Positions 1-50,570 of a DNA stretch of 64,000 nt are shown here, piece after piece; the first letter of the stretch is position 1; each line of letters opens with the position of its first letter. The translations under genes and the position numbers were made by a program. The notes under the pieces are model-generated. The model was not told the origin of the DNA. It saw only the letters and a list, made by a program, of their open reading frames with translations, and searched no databases. The DNA is from Myxocyprinus asiaticus (taxonomy: Eukaryota; Chordata; Actinopteri; Cypriniformes; Catostomidae): the NCBI RefSeq assembly GCF_019703515.2, contig NC_059346.1, forward strand, positions 15,159,001 through 15,223,000. Reading direction: 5' to 3'.

Positions 1-184
1 ATCTCACTGGGGCTACTTTTCTCAATTCTTCCATTTTATTTAGATGGAATGAATTTTTAATGATGTAGCCTCCATTTTGGCCTTCAGTCACTTGTTTCCC
101 CTTGTTTAAGACGTGATGCAATCATGTACTGACTTACATTTATGTTGTTGTTCTTGGCAGATACCTTTAACAGATACTTCAACA

Positions 185-430
185 AAAGGGCAGTTCACCC
201 AAAAATGACATTTCTGTTATAATTAATCATAAGTCCATAGGAAGAATGTTAGTGACCATTCACTGTCACTGCATATTTTATTCCATCCAATGAAAGTGAA
301 TGGTGACTGAAACTAACATTCTTCCTAACATCTCCTTTTGAGTTCCACTGAAGAAAGTCGTACAGGTTTGCAACAACATGAGGTTGAGTAATGATGACAG
401 AATTAAATTTTTGGGTGAACTTGAAGAGTT
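185..430. mobile_element. Foldback MITE, cyprinid GTTCACCCAAAAATG family (copy 1)
   Basis: The left arm contains CAGTTCACCCAAAAATGACA and the right arm TTTTTGGGTGAACTTG, its reverse complement with mismatches. The interior has a palindromic core (ACCATTCACTGTC...AGTGAATGGTGACT). Five further copies follow in this window. Confidence 0.75.
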
Positions 431-769
431 CAAGTCAGTTCTCACCAGTTTAGTGTTGACAAAATGCATACAAATGTTAACAGATATTAAAGATAAAAAA
501 TACGTATAGATATATAATATATTCCGATGTCGTTAGCATCCAATACTCTCCTGTATTGGAATTGTACTGTAATGGTTTTCATTGGAAAAATGACTCTGAG
601 ACAAAATTTTCTCGTAATTCGGGTTTGTTTTAGAACCGAAACAAGACGAGCCGAAACGAAGAGCCTAGAAACCAAAGTGATGTGTTGACGCTTATATGGC
701 ATTTTCTTTGTGAATAAGAGTGAGTAATGTAACCCAAGTGAGGATTTATTCTGTTTTTCTGGTGCAAGT

Positions 770-2663
770 AGGGCTGGGCGATTAATAGAATTTAATTTTC
801 AATTACGATTTTGACTTCCAACGATTATGAAAACAAGATAATCGAGATAAAAAGATTATTGTGCCGCCTTTTGTTTTGCAATTAAACACCCCGGCATTAT
901 ATCATTAAAGCATCCTTTATTAAAGTTCAAATATTAAGGAAGCGGGTTATTAAAATAAACTCAGAAACTGGCATTTCTCTGTGCGGTCAGCGCTGCGTCT
1001 ATGAGTGTGTGAAGTGACCGGGGAAGAGATTGAATTTTCTCCCGGCTGATGCACACTCTGGCGCGTTTGCTGCAGCTATATTATAACATGATAGCTCGCG
1101 ACGTAGTGAATCATAAAATATGTGTCACAAAAATTGCAATACGCAGCTCTGTTAAGAATAGAAAGTTTGTTTTTTGTGAGTTAAAGATGGATCTAAGTCA
1201 ACATAAAGGCGAGAGAGTGTAGTCTTAGCCCATTATACACTGGAACAAAATACGTTTGTGATTTAGTCTTTTTTAGCTTGTTTTCCAAAATAATATCTAA
1301 AACTCCTTTAAAACAACATACATTTACTTTAGGAGCTATACTGCAGAAGAAAAAAATTTTTATCGGAGAATGCTGAATACAATATTTAATCAGGGCTCGA
1401 CATTAACGTTTGTCCGGGACAAGTGGATTTTTGAAGGAGCAAGTGAATGGAATTTTACTTGCCTGACCGGACAAGCAGACTGATTAAAACGTCAATAACA
1501 AAAAATAACTGGCTATATTTGTGATAGCCTAGGCCTATGTCACTTATTAGAATGATAATATTCTTATTCTGCTGTTGAAAATAATCCAGAGCATGTAATT
1601 TTATAATACGCTAGCGATCTATTAACAGCTGCACCCTGTTTGATTGACAGGTGGCATATGTGTGTGTGCTGAACATGCGAGTGTGTTCCGAAAATGCTCG
1701 TTCTAATGCGCACCTGAACAGCCAAATACATTTCAAAATTCCGCCAAAATGCACGTCTTGGTGAGGTATTCATGTAAACACAGAGAGTGATGTCTAAAGT
1801 GAACGTAAACAGTGGAGAGAAAAAAGCAGATTTGTATTAAAATGTCAGACTTGTAAATATAAATGTAAACTAATAGACCTGCTGCCGTCTAGTGTAGTGT
1901 GTCATTATAATAATAAAACAACCATAACAAGAACACGTAACTTTAGTGGTTTTAAAAAGTATTAATGTATTATAATTATACAGTAAAGACCAGTAGTTGT
2001 TTTATGTTGCATTTCATTTTGAATGTTTACTTGAATACTTGATAGCCTATTGCTGTTAAAAACATTTAAAGCTGTTAAAAAAAGCACTGAATTTTCTTAG
2101 TTTGTATTTTTTTGTTCTATGATTTTTAATCTATTTCTATTCATTGCTGTTTTTTATTGTTATTTTATTACTGACTGTTAACTAGTCTTGAATAATTACT
2201 TGAAACCATTCTTCCATAATTAACATATTAGTGTTATTATTTGTTGTGGATTTGAAGCTGGTATTGAGAATCGTAAAATTTTACTACCGACTACTGAAAT
2301 TTTGGTATTGTGATAATGTATAGCCTTTATTGTACATGATAGATCTTGCTATAATAACATGATAAAAAAGTACATCTCTTTCCATAGAAGTGTGAGCACA
2401 CCTGCTGTAAATGATGGCGATGGAGGCTTTACTTTCTTTGACTACCATATGTAACATAAAATAATTATCATATGGCAATAGCCTCCTCCCCTACCCAGTG
2501 GCAGTTTACATTTCAAGTTAAAGAAAATCCACTGTTAAAAAGACAAATATTTTAAGTTCAGTAAATGCATGATGTACCAAAATCAATGAGTATTCGTGTT
2601 AAATAATCTTGATCTCAATATTGATTAAAATAATCGTGATTATGATTTTTGCCATGATCGAAA
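770..2663. mobile_element. Degenerate hAT-like element (AGGGCTGGGCGATT terminus)
   Basis: The left end reads TAGGGCTGGGCGATTAATAG and the right end ATTATGATTTTTGCCATGATCG, which resembles the other terminus of the same fish repeat but lacks its last bases. A second repeat start (AGGGCTCGACATTAACG) at about 1392 suggests a nested insertion. No coding capacity remains. Confidence 0.45.
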
Positions 2664-4194
2664 AATGAGCTTGTCCCACTTTGAACTAACTTTGGTTTTT
2701 CTGCTGGGCTTTTTGAGATGGGTTTCATCATTGTTCTATGTGCCAAAGGCCTTCAAATCATGCAACATTTGAATGTATGACAGTTTTTTTAGTGAACCGT
2801 AGCACATTGAAGTGGTGCTGTTAAGGTAATTATTGACTTCCAAAGCAAACGCTGCAGCATTTTGCAGTGTTTTAGGATTATATTTAAACTAGCTGGCACT
2901 AGATTAAGGCACTCTTTACATGTTGAAAGGGTGCTTTTTATACTGTAACGTGTTATAAATAAAATTAGGTTACAGATTAGAGCACAGTGATGGGGTTTGG
3001 AATGGAAATTTGCACTGAATGCAATATGCAGAGGTTGCTCTTTAAATAGCCAGTATCCATCACTATGGTGGGCCATACTGATCTTACAGTGAAATCGGAA
3101 ACAGTAGGTTGACTTTTCTTTAGCAAAAATTGGTCTACACTTACTGAAATTCAAAACACTGCCCCAATGGCCAAAGTGGCAAGTGTTGTTTGGGCGTATG
3201 GGAACGTGTGTGTTAAATTTTTCGAGTGTAATGTCCACAGAGGGGTGCTAAAAGTGAGTTGTGAAGCGAGTTGTTTTTCAGCTGTACAGGCTGTAATACA
3301 GTGAAGAGGAAGGCATATGTTATAAACCGTACCCCCACCAACCCAAACCCCAAATCTAAACCCAGCCATCAGTGGAGTAAAAATTTAATGTTGGAAGGAC
3401 AATTGCAACCTCCGAAACACGCTCATCACTTATTATGTGAACGCAATTACTTCGTGGTTTCAATGCAGGAACCGAACCCTGGCCTCTTGTGCTGCTGACG
3501 AAACGTGCTTCCAGTCTCGCCACAAGGGTGCAGTAATCATGCTGGAGCCGATGCAAAAATGTCTGCAAGGAGATGGCGGTTGTCAATGAGTCAGCATAAT
3601 GTGGCCGATCCTAGGGTACTGGAATTCTCAGAAGCAACATGCCGACTTCCCGTGTGATCATCTTGGGCCGTGTTATCATATATATTTTTTTTTATCTGTC
3701 GATGTTTTAATTTTACTGAAAATTCTATAGAGTTTAAGTCTATATTGACCTGAACTTGAAAAAACACATTATGTTTTCTCAAGTGCTTTAAATCTTTATT
3801 TTCACCCCTTTCTTCACTTTTAATCGCAGGGACACACCGTGGAGTAGATATCTTCTACTGGACTTGTAGCATTTTTTAATTATCTAAATGTGTCGTTAAA
3901 ATTCAGTAAATTACTGGACATTTTCAGTTAATGTAAACTTTAGCAATACGGTCATGTGAATCCTGTTGGAAAAGTGTTGAATCTGATTCAGTTTGCGATG
4001 GTTACACCAGCCGATCAGTCTTTTTGATTTTTTTTTAAAGTGGTATTTGCAGAACAGTTTCTTATGCACATTCCTCTCATTAACCATGTAACGAATAGTA
4101 TGAATGTATGGTATCTTGACTAGTTCAGTTGGTGTTTCCTGTGCATGGCTGACTCAGAGTGACCTATAACCTGAGCATGTTCTTATCTGTTTAG

Positions 4195-41164
<36,970 letters not shown>

Positions 41165-41755
41165 AGGACCCTGCAATCCCCTCCCCCTTCTATTCAGGAT
41201 ATCCCTTTGGCCAGGTGGGCGGGACCCGTCACTGCCAATCACCATGACAGCGTTCCATCTGATGCCTGCCTTTTGCAAAGACTTTAACTGACATTCCAAG
41301 ATGAATAGTTATTCCCTTTGCAATCCCCCGAATCTGTTTACATCTAATAGCCATTTGATGAAACACCTCCGTTTTAGCTTTTACTCTGTCTCACTCCGAA
41401 TCTTTCTGTAACCTTTGTTTTATCTGGTGTTCTTGAATGGTCTTAAGATTTTGTTTTGTTTTTCTTATTAAAAATTGTGAACAAGAAGATTGCGTGATGA
41501 AGCAGTTACATGAATTTGATGAGCTCAAAGTTTGAAGTAGCCATCAGTATTGCAATGCTCACTCTCGCCCTTCTGTGTTGCCAAATTTGTAAAGGAGTTG
41601 TTGTTCACACCTCCCTGACAGTATTTCACTAGCTTTTCATTTTTGATTTATCTGAACATTGTACTTATAAGGGACAAAGCAATATGCTAGTAATGCAAGG
41701 AGGGGAAATCAGTGGAACCATTCTTCTGTTATTCATGTCATTCTAGAGAATACAA

Positions 41756-41769
41756 AATAAAAAAATAAA
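41756..41769 (+). promoter_or_regulatory. Candidate coro1c polyadenylation signals
   Basis: Two overlapping AATAAA hexamers lie about 590 bp after the stop. A second pair at 44002-44014 could end a longer 3' UTR. The sequence alone does not show which is used. Confidence 0.45.
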
Positions 41770-41899
41770 GATTTTAACCAACCTGGAAAACATGTAGAGC
41801 TGACAAGGTTTACAAACCAGTACTGAAAAACATTACAGGTGCACTAAAAAAAAGTTCCACAAAGTTTTTGTGATTCAGGTACCCATGTTAAAATGTTAA

Positions 41900-42163
41900 A
41901 GAAATAGTTTACTCAAAAATGAAAATTCTGTCATCGTTTACCCTGGAACTCAAATGGAGATGTTGGGCAGTATGTTAGTCTTTATCACCATTCACTTCCA
42001 TTGAATCTTTTTCCATACAGTGAAAGTGAATGGTGACATAGGAAAATATTCTGCCTAACATCTTTTTTGTATTCCAAGAAGGAAAGAAAGTATCATGGGT
42101 TTGAAATACCATGATTGGTGAGAAAATGATGACAGAATATTCATTTTTAGGTGAACTATACCT
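41900..42163. mobile_element. Foldback MITE, GTTCACCC family (copy 5)
   Basis: Arms AGAAATAGTTTACTCAAAAA and TTTTTAGGTGAACTATACCT, with TTAA at 41896-41899 and 42164-42167. It sits just behind the proximal coro1c poly(A) signals, so it could be part of a longer 3' UTR. Confidence 0.85.
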
Positions 42164-43856
42164 TTAAGATATTAGTAGACAAAGGAATCAAAACATTTGG
42201 TTCTGGTTGTTGCCATGAAAACACCCAATAATTTCTCTTCTTATGACTAAAAACATTTCCTTTCTTGATGGCAGCAATTTCTCATCATGATGGTAAATGC
42301 ATGCAAACAGAGTTTTTTTTTTTTTTTTAGTTTTTTTTATTCTATTTTCTAATCTCTTTCTCCACATTCCCTGTTTTACATATCTGCACTTTGTCTTATA
42401 CCATTTCCTGGATGAGGACAGAAACCAACAGTTTAAAGCTGTTAGCTTCTAGTTTCTCATCCCGAAAGATTAAGAAATAAGCTCAGAACAAGAACATGGC
42501 CATTGATGCCCATTAGCTTTTGCAGCAAATGTTTTGAGGTCTTTTAAGTACTCTCAAAAATAGCTTTTCATTGTTTTGATAGCTTTTACTCTTGACTGTG
42601 GATCAAGAATGGCAGGTTAGACATATTTCAGGTCTGAGGAACACCGTTAGTGCTGTGCTGTCGTGGTTGCTTTGTCATTCCTTTCTACAATGCATCTCAT
42701 CGTGGGTTGTGGCATCCACACCTTCCTGATCTCGGAAACTTCCAAGTGAATGGCAATCGGTTTGTCTATACATGCTTTTGCTGTGCATTGTAGACCATGA
42801 CTTCCATTGATACAGTGAGTCACAATTGACTTCCTTTTCCTAAAGGGGTTTTTTTGCTCTCCTAACCAAGCAGAACCAAACCTCTCAAGGGACAACTAAG
42901 GCCTAGAGCATATCATAGCTGTATTGGTCCTATTATGTGGGCCACATTTACAGAGTGATGACAACTGGCCTTTTGGTTTTGTAGTTTTCCATGTTAAGGA
43001 CAGAGGAGACTGTGATTCAGATCAGATTGCTTTGGTTACTTTCTTTATCAGAAGGTTTTGTTGTGGGTTTTTGACACTTCTACATATCTCAGTTCTGTTT
43101 GCATCACTGCCTAGTGCCTCTTAGATTGGTTCTGAAAAGCACCTCCCCCTCCTCCACATGCTTTTCAGTATTAGTCTAAAAACTAACCACCGCCTCTTCC
43201 CTACCACCAGCATACAACAGATATATTTTTGTCACAAATAGCAGCAACTAGATACCTCTGATGTCCTTCTCTCTCTTTCATTCTCCCTCTCTTTTTTTAA
43301 AGTTTTATAGTTTTATGGGTTTGATTAGGGGCTGTGTTAGTGGGACAGATGTGCCAAGCCAGAGTGATATTTAAAAAGGACAACAGGGCTGTGAAATGAA
43401 TGCCATCTACTGAACAGAGATGTGTTCCGTGAGATGTATCAGTAGATGTTTAAAAATTGGACAAAACAATGGGTTATATGAGTAGTATTGGTGAAGTCTT
43501 GGGCCTCATTAAGAAATAAATGATCACAAACCAACTTCAGGATGTGATGGGTCCAATAGTCATGTTATTGGGTGTTTAAGAGGCTTAAGGTCAAGAGGCC
43601 CTTGTGATGTGGCCTTGAACATGTGGTTTCAATGGAGTGAATGACTGACTTGAATAAAGGGATTACTGTAAGTTGAAAAGATAATACAAGTAGAAGGCTG
43701 TATGTAAGTGATTTGAATTTGATGCTTTGTAAATATATATTTTTAAATTTCTCATTTTTCTTTTTCTCATTTTCATTTTCTTTGTCTAAAGGAAGGTGTT
43801 GTCCATCTTTTGGAATTTAATGATTTTAAAGAAATAGTTTATCTCTCTGCATAATA

Positions 43857-43878
43857 CCCCCCCCCCCCCCCCCCCCCC
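43857..43878. repeat. Homopolymer of 22 C
   Basis: An uninterrupted C run, with a truncated MITE-like start (AAGAAATAGTTT) just before it. Confidence 0.95.
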
Positions 43879-44967
43879 GCACACTGTAGGCCTTTAATGT
43901 TTCCAATGATAGAAATGAATTACAAATCGAAAGGAAGGAAATGTAACTTTGTGGATAACTGTTCCATTTTTTTTTTTTTTCATTCATCAGTTTACCAGAG
44001 AAATAAAAAATAAACTGAACTTGTCATTTGCCTCTCTTTGTTTTTTACAAAATATTAAACCTCTCTTTGTGGGTGGATGGTTGGTTACATGTATGGTTCC
44101 TGTCCTCATATTCTAACTCATTGGTTTAGGGAACTAAGATCTGATATTTATATTAGTCTTTTGCTTGCTCATTCGGGTTTGCGTCAGAGTTTGAAAACCT
44201 CAGCTTTAGTCTGATACTTTGAGAGGCTTGACTTCCTGTAGTTTTGCATCGAGCAGGTTTTAAGGCGTTCATTTGTGAACTATGCGAGGGGGCCTAACAT
44301 TTCCATCAAAAACATAGATCAACGATACAAACAGAAGGTGGGTATTGTTGTTTTATGAATATTGTCTTTGTAACATATTTTATGTCCAAAATCAGAAGAC
44401 ATGTTTATATGATGTGTTGGATTTTTGACATTCTTAAACTGTAGAGTATATGCATTCAACTATCTGACAGGAAATTGCAAATCTGAAAATGTTATAAGTG
44501 TTCCATGATGTTAATCATTAGATTTTTTGTTATTGAATAGTGTTGTTGAGAGTAGAACAAGGACACTTTGTCAGCCAGCAGAAAGTGTTGAACCGGAATG
44601 GTCATAACACATGCTTTGTTCACTAACTCAACTAGCACATGAGTGTGTCAAAGTAGGAGCAACCTCTTTAAATGTAAAAAAAATAAAAATCAATTGGCAG
44701 TTATGTCCTTCCATAATTGTTAATGGACTACAGTTTGCTCTGATTTCTCTTTGTTTGGAAGATCCTCTGTGCTGCATACAAACTGACCTTGATAAAAAAC
44801 ACTTAAGTTGAGAGGAAAGAACAGACCAATATATCAATATGCTTACCAAAAGCATGTGGATGGTGGTTTTGATGGTAAAGCTAGCTGACAATAGAGTTGT
44901 GTGACTATTTGTGCTCGTTTAAACTGCAACATTTTACTGTTTATTTTATTTTATTATACAGATTGCA

Positions 44968-45915
44968 ATGGTGACTAACAGACTTTGGTGTGTACCGGTT
45001 CTTGTTTTGCTGTTCACTCTGAACAATCTGGTCACATCAAGATATCTCTCCAGGATGAAGAAGGAAATTAGCTACGACACAACATCCACAAACACCACTG
45101 ACAGACACAGTACAAACATAACTGGACCTGAGACTGTAAAGACCACTGTGGACCATTTGAAGGCTATGAGTGCACAAACCATTGAGGTTAAAACTGATAG
45201 ACCTGATTTAAACGACTCTGTGACAAGTATGGACCACCAAAATATTTCAGACTCGAGCCACACCCAAAAAAATGAAGGGAATGAGACTTCGGGAAACCAC
45301 TTCAAAGGAACTGAGAGTGTGACAGTCAGCCAACCAACAGGTAATGAGAATACTTCGTACACCCAACTTCCTAAGAGAAATGATAGTATTGGACATATTT
45401 CACAAGCAGGAAGTTCTGCCCCCACATTTCCTGCATTGGTAGGGCCTGGTAAGGTAACTGAAATCCACACAACAGCAGCTACAACAAAAATACCTTTGGA
45501 AAAATCAACAACATCTACTGCACCTCGCTCAACAGCTTCACGCATCTTTAAAAACCAAACGTCAACCACGGAAAAGGCTCCCTTGTGTTTCACAGCTTCT
45601 CAGAGGGATGGACTTGTGAGTCACTGCCTTATCGCCATTGCTTCAATGGCTGCCCTGACAACCATCTTTATCATAAGCACCATCTGCCTGGCAACCAAAC
45701 TCTCCAGATATAGATACAGACACAAGTCGCATCTTCTCCAGGAGACAGAGATGGTCTGCATTTCTGCCCTGATGAATGATACTGATCACCCAGTTCCAAA
45801 GCTAAGACACCCCAAGAGTAATGGAGCATTGATCCCTAATACTGAGGATGGAGATCCTGATGGAGATAATCTGACCCTGAACAGCTTTCTTCCTGATAAT
45901 GATGGCCCACTTTAG
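44968..45915 (+). CDS. selplg: P-selectin glycoprotein ligand 1 (PSGL-1), single coding exon
   Basis: 315 aa. A signal peptide (about 1-24) is followed by a Thr/Ser/Asn-rich mucin-like ectodomain to about 215, one membrane segment (about 218-243), and a basic stop-transfer RYRYRHKSH. Two cytoplasmic motifs identify the family: EMVCISAL and the extreme C-terminal GDNLTLNSFLP (human PSGL-1 has EMVCISSLL and GDDLTLHSFLP). Cys220, just outside the membrane, matches the dimerising juxtamembrane Cys. PSGL-1 is the leukocyte ligand for selectins, and its tail binds ERM proteins. Oddity: the N-terminus has a single Tyr in an acidic context (EISYD), and clear mucin decamer repeats are absent. An acceptor AG at 44960-44961 sits just before the ATG, matching the family pattern of a 5' UTR intron and one coding exon. 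The neighbours coro1c and tmem119 support the call. Confidence 0.92.
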   Translation: MVTNRLWCVPVLVLLFTLNNLVTSRYLSRMKKEISYDTTSTNTTDRHSTNITGPETVKTTVDHLKAMSAQTIEVKTDRPDLNDSVTSMDHQNISDSSHTQKNEGNETSGNHFKGTESVTVSQPTGNENTSYTQLPKRNDSIGHISQAGSSAPTFPALVGPGKVTEIHTTAATTKIPLEKSTTSTAPRSTASRIFKNQTSTTEKAPLCFTASQRDGLVSHCLIAIASMAALTTIFIISTICLATKLSRYRYRHKSHLLQETEMVCISALMNDTDHPVPKLRHPKSNGALIPNTEDGDPDGDNLTLNSFLPDNDGPL

Positions 45916-46688
45916 AAGTTACAAGTTTCTTATGCATGCACTGAGCTTTTGCTGAAGTACTCTACTGATAGACCACAGAAAGACTATTGCCGTGAGATTA
46001 CCTTAAATCACTGCTTTGTGGTTAGAAATAAATCATTCAGACATGACATAAACCCAGCTCTAAAACATTCTGCCTACCTTTACAATGAATTAAAAAAAAA
46101 CTAGAGGTATAGTGGCCAAAAGCCATTATGTGGATTGCTTATCTAAAGGCTTTGAACCACTTCCTAAAACCACACGAACATCGCCCAGGGGTCTATTTGA
46201 TGAGTCATCTGCGTTCTGCTCTATTCTTTGCTTTTCGTCTAGCTTTTTTTCCCCGAGTTTAGTCTATATGGCACCTTAGTATAATTTATTTGTACAATAC
46301 TGAATAATAATGAGACACTTTTATATTTTACATTTTATATTTCACGTTTTTGTATGCCTGATAGCAGTTTAAATCCTAAATTGTAATTTTTGTGCTGAAA
46401 TACTATACTACTCCCTGAAAAGCTCAGGCACTACACTTGGCAGAATGTATTACTGAACATGCACTAGAATATGTTCTATTCCTGTTTGTGGTTAAAGTAG
46501 TGCCATATAATTTACTCAAAGAGAGAGTAAGCCTAAAACATTTTTAAGTCTTTAAGCTTTTAGTATAGCATCGTTGCGAATGTACATAAAATGCATTTAA
46601 ATGTACCCAGATTATTTTTTTTTTACTTTTTTTTTTTTTACTTTTGTACAGAAGGCTTTTCCATTGTCTCCTTTTTTGAATCAAAGGA

Positions 46689-47143
46689 AATAAAAAAATG
46701 CTTTGACCAAAGTCAACAGGATTGGCACATCTGGGAAAAAAAAAAAACAGAATGAGAAAACAACATAAATCATATTTCAGTCTTTCACATTTAGGTCCTT
46801 TAATATGTTTTGCTTTGTTTATAATACCATATTTAATAAAAGGACAAACCTTTGTTGTGTATGATTTCAGATGTCGATAGGCTAATAGACCCTGTGTATG
46901 TAATTTTTATATACCTGTACTGTTCTGTACTATGTTTGTTCAAGCGCTTGTCAGATAAATATATTGCCCAGTGTTCAGAAAACCTTCTTCAAGTGCATCA
47001 TGCCATCAATTACTTAGCAGGGCTCACAGTGATTATTCTGTTAGTTATTTAGAAATAACTAAATGGTGTGCAAGGCCTGAGACCAGTCTGCATTGTTTAC
47101 CCTGTTACTGTTACCTGAATTCATTTTGTAATTGTTAAATAAA
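46689..47143 (+). promoter_or_regulatory. Candidate selplg polyadenylation signals
   Basis: AATAAA hexamers at 46689-46694, 46835-46840 and 47138-47143, all downstream of the selplg stop in AT-rich sequence. Any of them could end the transcript. Confidence 0.35.
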
Positions 47144-48442
47144 TAAGTGCAATTGAATTTGTTTGTGAAACTGTTACATTTGAAGTGGTACAAAACAGTA
47201 TGATGACCTTTTGACCAATCAATAGCTATCTCTTTGATGGTATAAATGGAAGAGGGGTACAGTAATCATTTTAGGCTGTAAAAATCTCTTTACAATGTTC
47301 TGATCTGTAATGTCCTACAGCTTTTAGGAGAATGCAGTTTGATTGACGTCCTTCTCTATATGACTGTGTTCTGGAAGAGAGAGAGAAGGAAAGAAAACAG
47401 GGAGGAGATGGAGAATGAGGGAGGGAAATGTCCTTCGACAATTATCCTTAACTGATTTTTTTTAGGAAAACACACACAGTCAGAATCTACCATAAGCCTT
47501 TCAGGACAACACAGGCAGCTATTTTTCCTGCCCTCACTGTTTTTGTCTTTCTTTCTTTCTTTTTTAACTGTAACAAGTTTTGTTATCACAGAACATCAGA
47601 CAAAAGAAGGAACAATACAGCAGTGAGTATTTTTATATTTCCTTCAAATAGAGGGCATATGACGCACAATTCCCTTGCACTATCTGCATCATATCTTTTT
47701 TTTTTTTTTTTGTGTGAGGTGTTTTATTTACAAATTTTCTCAAATTTAATTTCCTCAATAATTCTGTGTTGGCTTTCCATTTGTTTCTTTGTCCTTTTTC
47801 TTTAGTGGAAGGGTTTTCAATGTTTTTTTTGTTTTTGTTTTTGTTTTTTTGTCTGCAGAGTTAAATTATTTATGTATTTCAATTAATGCAAACCTTCCAA
47901 AACAATCTGAGAATATCCACAACTTAACATTTTGCTATTTGGAAATAAGTAAAACAACTTATTTAATCATATCATATTAGATTGTGTAAGTGTTGTTTTT
48001 ATTTTTTTACATTTATGTTTTTAAAATTATAAATATACATTTAGAAGTGTACATTTTGCATTGGCATTTCTAACACAATTTCATGAAAACCCTGCAGTTC
48101 CATGACGAACAGCTAGGGTTTTGTGCCAGGCTGTGAAACCCTGTATTAGTGGCACCAGTAAGGCTGTTTCTCTGTGCCTTTATAATTTTTTATAACTCTT
48201 CACATAAAACATAAAACTTTTACATAAAAAAAAAAAGAGTTGCCAAAGGCTGACAGGGCCCATGAATGACTGGTTTGATTTTCGGTGTGGAGCTTAGTCC
48301 GTTGTAAAACAATGGGCATAGAATGGATTTCAACCTGCAGGACCACCTTGATTTCTGTGGTGATGATTTTTCATTATTATTTTTGAAATAGTTTTTAATA
48401 AAAGCCTAATAATTCAAGCTCTATTGGATGGTGCTCAATATA

Positions 48443-49009
48443 CAATCACTGAGCACTTTATTAGGAACACTATTTTCCTACTAAAGTGCCCAACGTGGTG
48501 TTCTGCTGTTGTAGCCCATCCGCCTCATGGTTCCACATGTTGTGCATTCTGAGATGCTATTCTGCTCACCACAATTACATAAAGTACAGAGTGGTTATCT
48601 GAGTTACCGTAGACTTTGTCAGTTCAAACCAGTATGGCCATTCTCTGTTGACCTCTCCCATCAACAAGGCATTTCCATCCGCAGAACTGCCGCTCACTGG
48701 ATGTTTTTTTGTTTTAGGCACCATTCTGAGTAAACTGTAGAGACTGCTGTGTGTGAAAATCTAGGAGATCAGCAGTTACAGAAATACTCAAACCAGCCCG
48801 TCTGGCACCAACAATCATGCCACGGTCTTAATCACTGAGATTTCAGAAAACGTTTACCCATTCTGATGGTTGATGTGAACATTAACTGAAGTTCCTGACC
48901 CGTATCTGCATGATTTTATGCATTGCACTGCTGCCACACGATTGGCTGATTAGATAATCACATGAATAAGTAGGTGAACAGGTGTTCCTAATAAAGTGCT
49001 CAGTGAGTG
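48443..49009 (-). mobile_element. Tc1/mariner-like deletion derivative (second copy)
   Basis: Termini CAATCACTGAGCACTTTATT and AATAAAGTGCTCAGTGAGTG with TA on both sides (48441-48442, 49010-49011). The interior matches the 9252 copy, but its minus-strand helix-turn-helix frame is broken. Confidence 0.82.
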
Positions 49010-50419
49010 TAGGTTACATTGATAAGTTTAAGTGGAATAGTTCATTTGTGAATTCCCATTTTTCAGTCCAAACCTCATTTTGACCATCTGCAGCAGTGCT
49101 GGCCCATCCTGCAAGCAATACAGGTGACCGACTTATCTGACGGGGCCCCGCGAACACGTGCAAAACATTTGAACATGTCATTGAATTTAAAACATTGATG
49201 ACTTTTAATCTGAAACTCTCCGCATTCCAATGGTTTACAAAGCGCTTACTGCTAACTAATGTTCAACACGCGTGGACCTTATCATTTAACATACAAATCA
49301 CAATGACGGTGAAAACAAAAAACATCATATTACATATAAAATGAGCTCTGAATAATCACAAAAAGACAAATAACTGAAAGTAACAACAAATAAAATAACA
49401 GCAATGTATCTAAAATTGTCAAGTGAAGCTAAGCTTAAAATTGCTTATTCTTACTGTCTTGTTGCTTTATAACTCCAGTCTTCAGATGGTGAGATGACTT
49501 AAACTATTATTTTTGCACCACAATATATCAGTATGAACCAAGAAAATGAATATCATAAGTGTGTTCTTGACTAGTGTAGAAAGAATCTTGTTGGTCTCTG
49601 GCCCATCTCATTGCAGCTGGGCTGTAAATACAGGTCTGTGAGTTGCGGCTCTCCCATGTCTAGCTGCACCCTTTAGAAATATATAAGTGGCCATTCTTTT
49701 GCTTTTCTGTGGTGAGCGGGTGGCATCCACCAGGCAGGGAAATTACAAACCGGGCCTGGACTCCTTCTGCCTCCACCCCAAGTAAGTAGTGACTGGATGT
49801 AACAGGAATAGCTCTCCTGCAAGGCAACAGAAACATGAAAAATGTACTCTGAGTTAAGTAATGTGTGTGATATTCTATCACTCGTACGCTAATTTGCTTG
49901 CCGTAGCAAGGTGCACTGAAAAAAGTGTTAACCTACAATTGTTACCGCAAGGATCTATTTCTACTTGATCTAACACATAAAAAAATCCTTTGGTTGGTGT
50001 AACCTAATTTGTCAGGTTGATTTTGCCAGATTAAATAACATTTTTGACTTGAATATAACCAGTTAATTTAGATGCAACCACATGAAGCACATTTTTAGGT
50101 TACCTGACAATGCATTTTTCTTTATAATAAGAGTAATTCGATTACCTCCTCAATATTCAAATGCTAAATGCAATATTCACAATAAAAAAAGCAAATTAAC
50201 AAACGCTGAGTCTGATAAGCAAAAAAGATTATAAATAGATATAAATACTTCCTTTCTGTGATACAAAGGGAATTCAGAGTACCAGCTCTCTGTTTAGATT
50301 GACAGATGACCTTAAGATGTCTGATTCTACATTCACTGCAGTTGGCAAAAAACTAATTGTTCAGATTGTACACAAAGTAGAGCAAAGACTTTTGAGAGTT
50401 CATTCCCCTTACAAAAACA

Positions 50420-50570
50420 CTGTACCATGGTAATCAGATGGTTATACCAAGGTACTTGTCATACCATGATACTGAATAATTGCCATATTCATGTACCATA
50501 GTATAATGGTATTCCAAGGTACTTCAAAGAATACAATTGTCCAAAAATATAGTAATATCATGGTACTTTT
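50420..50570. repeat. TACCATGGTA-type short-repeat cluster
   Basis: Repeated variants of TACCATGGTA, CCAAGGTACTT and TACCATGATAC on both strands; resembles a degenerate palindromic fish repeat. Confidence 0.5.

Larger units (their letters stand above)
41165..44961 (+). other. coro1c 3' UTR and spacer before selplg
   Basis: The 3' UTR extends at least to the AATAAA near 41756 and possibly to 44002. One MITE (41900-42163), a 22-base C tract and T-rich tracts are present. The selplg 5' UTR exon should lie in this stretch or upstream but was not recognised. Confidence 0.7.

Noticed and set aside
2789..3238. 149-codon frame on the minus strand
   Set aside because: No recognisable domain, AT-rich intronic context, no splice or start context; looks like a chance frame.
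45072..45593. 173-codon minus-strand frame opposite selplg
   Set aside because: It is the antisense shadow of the low-complexity Thr/Ser-rich selplg ectodomain.
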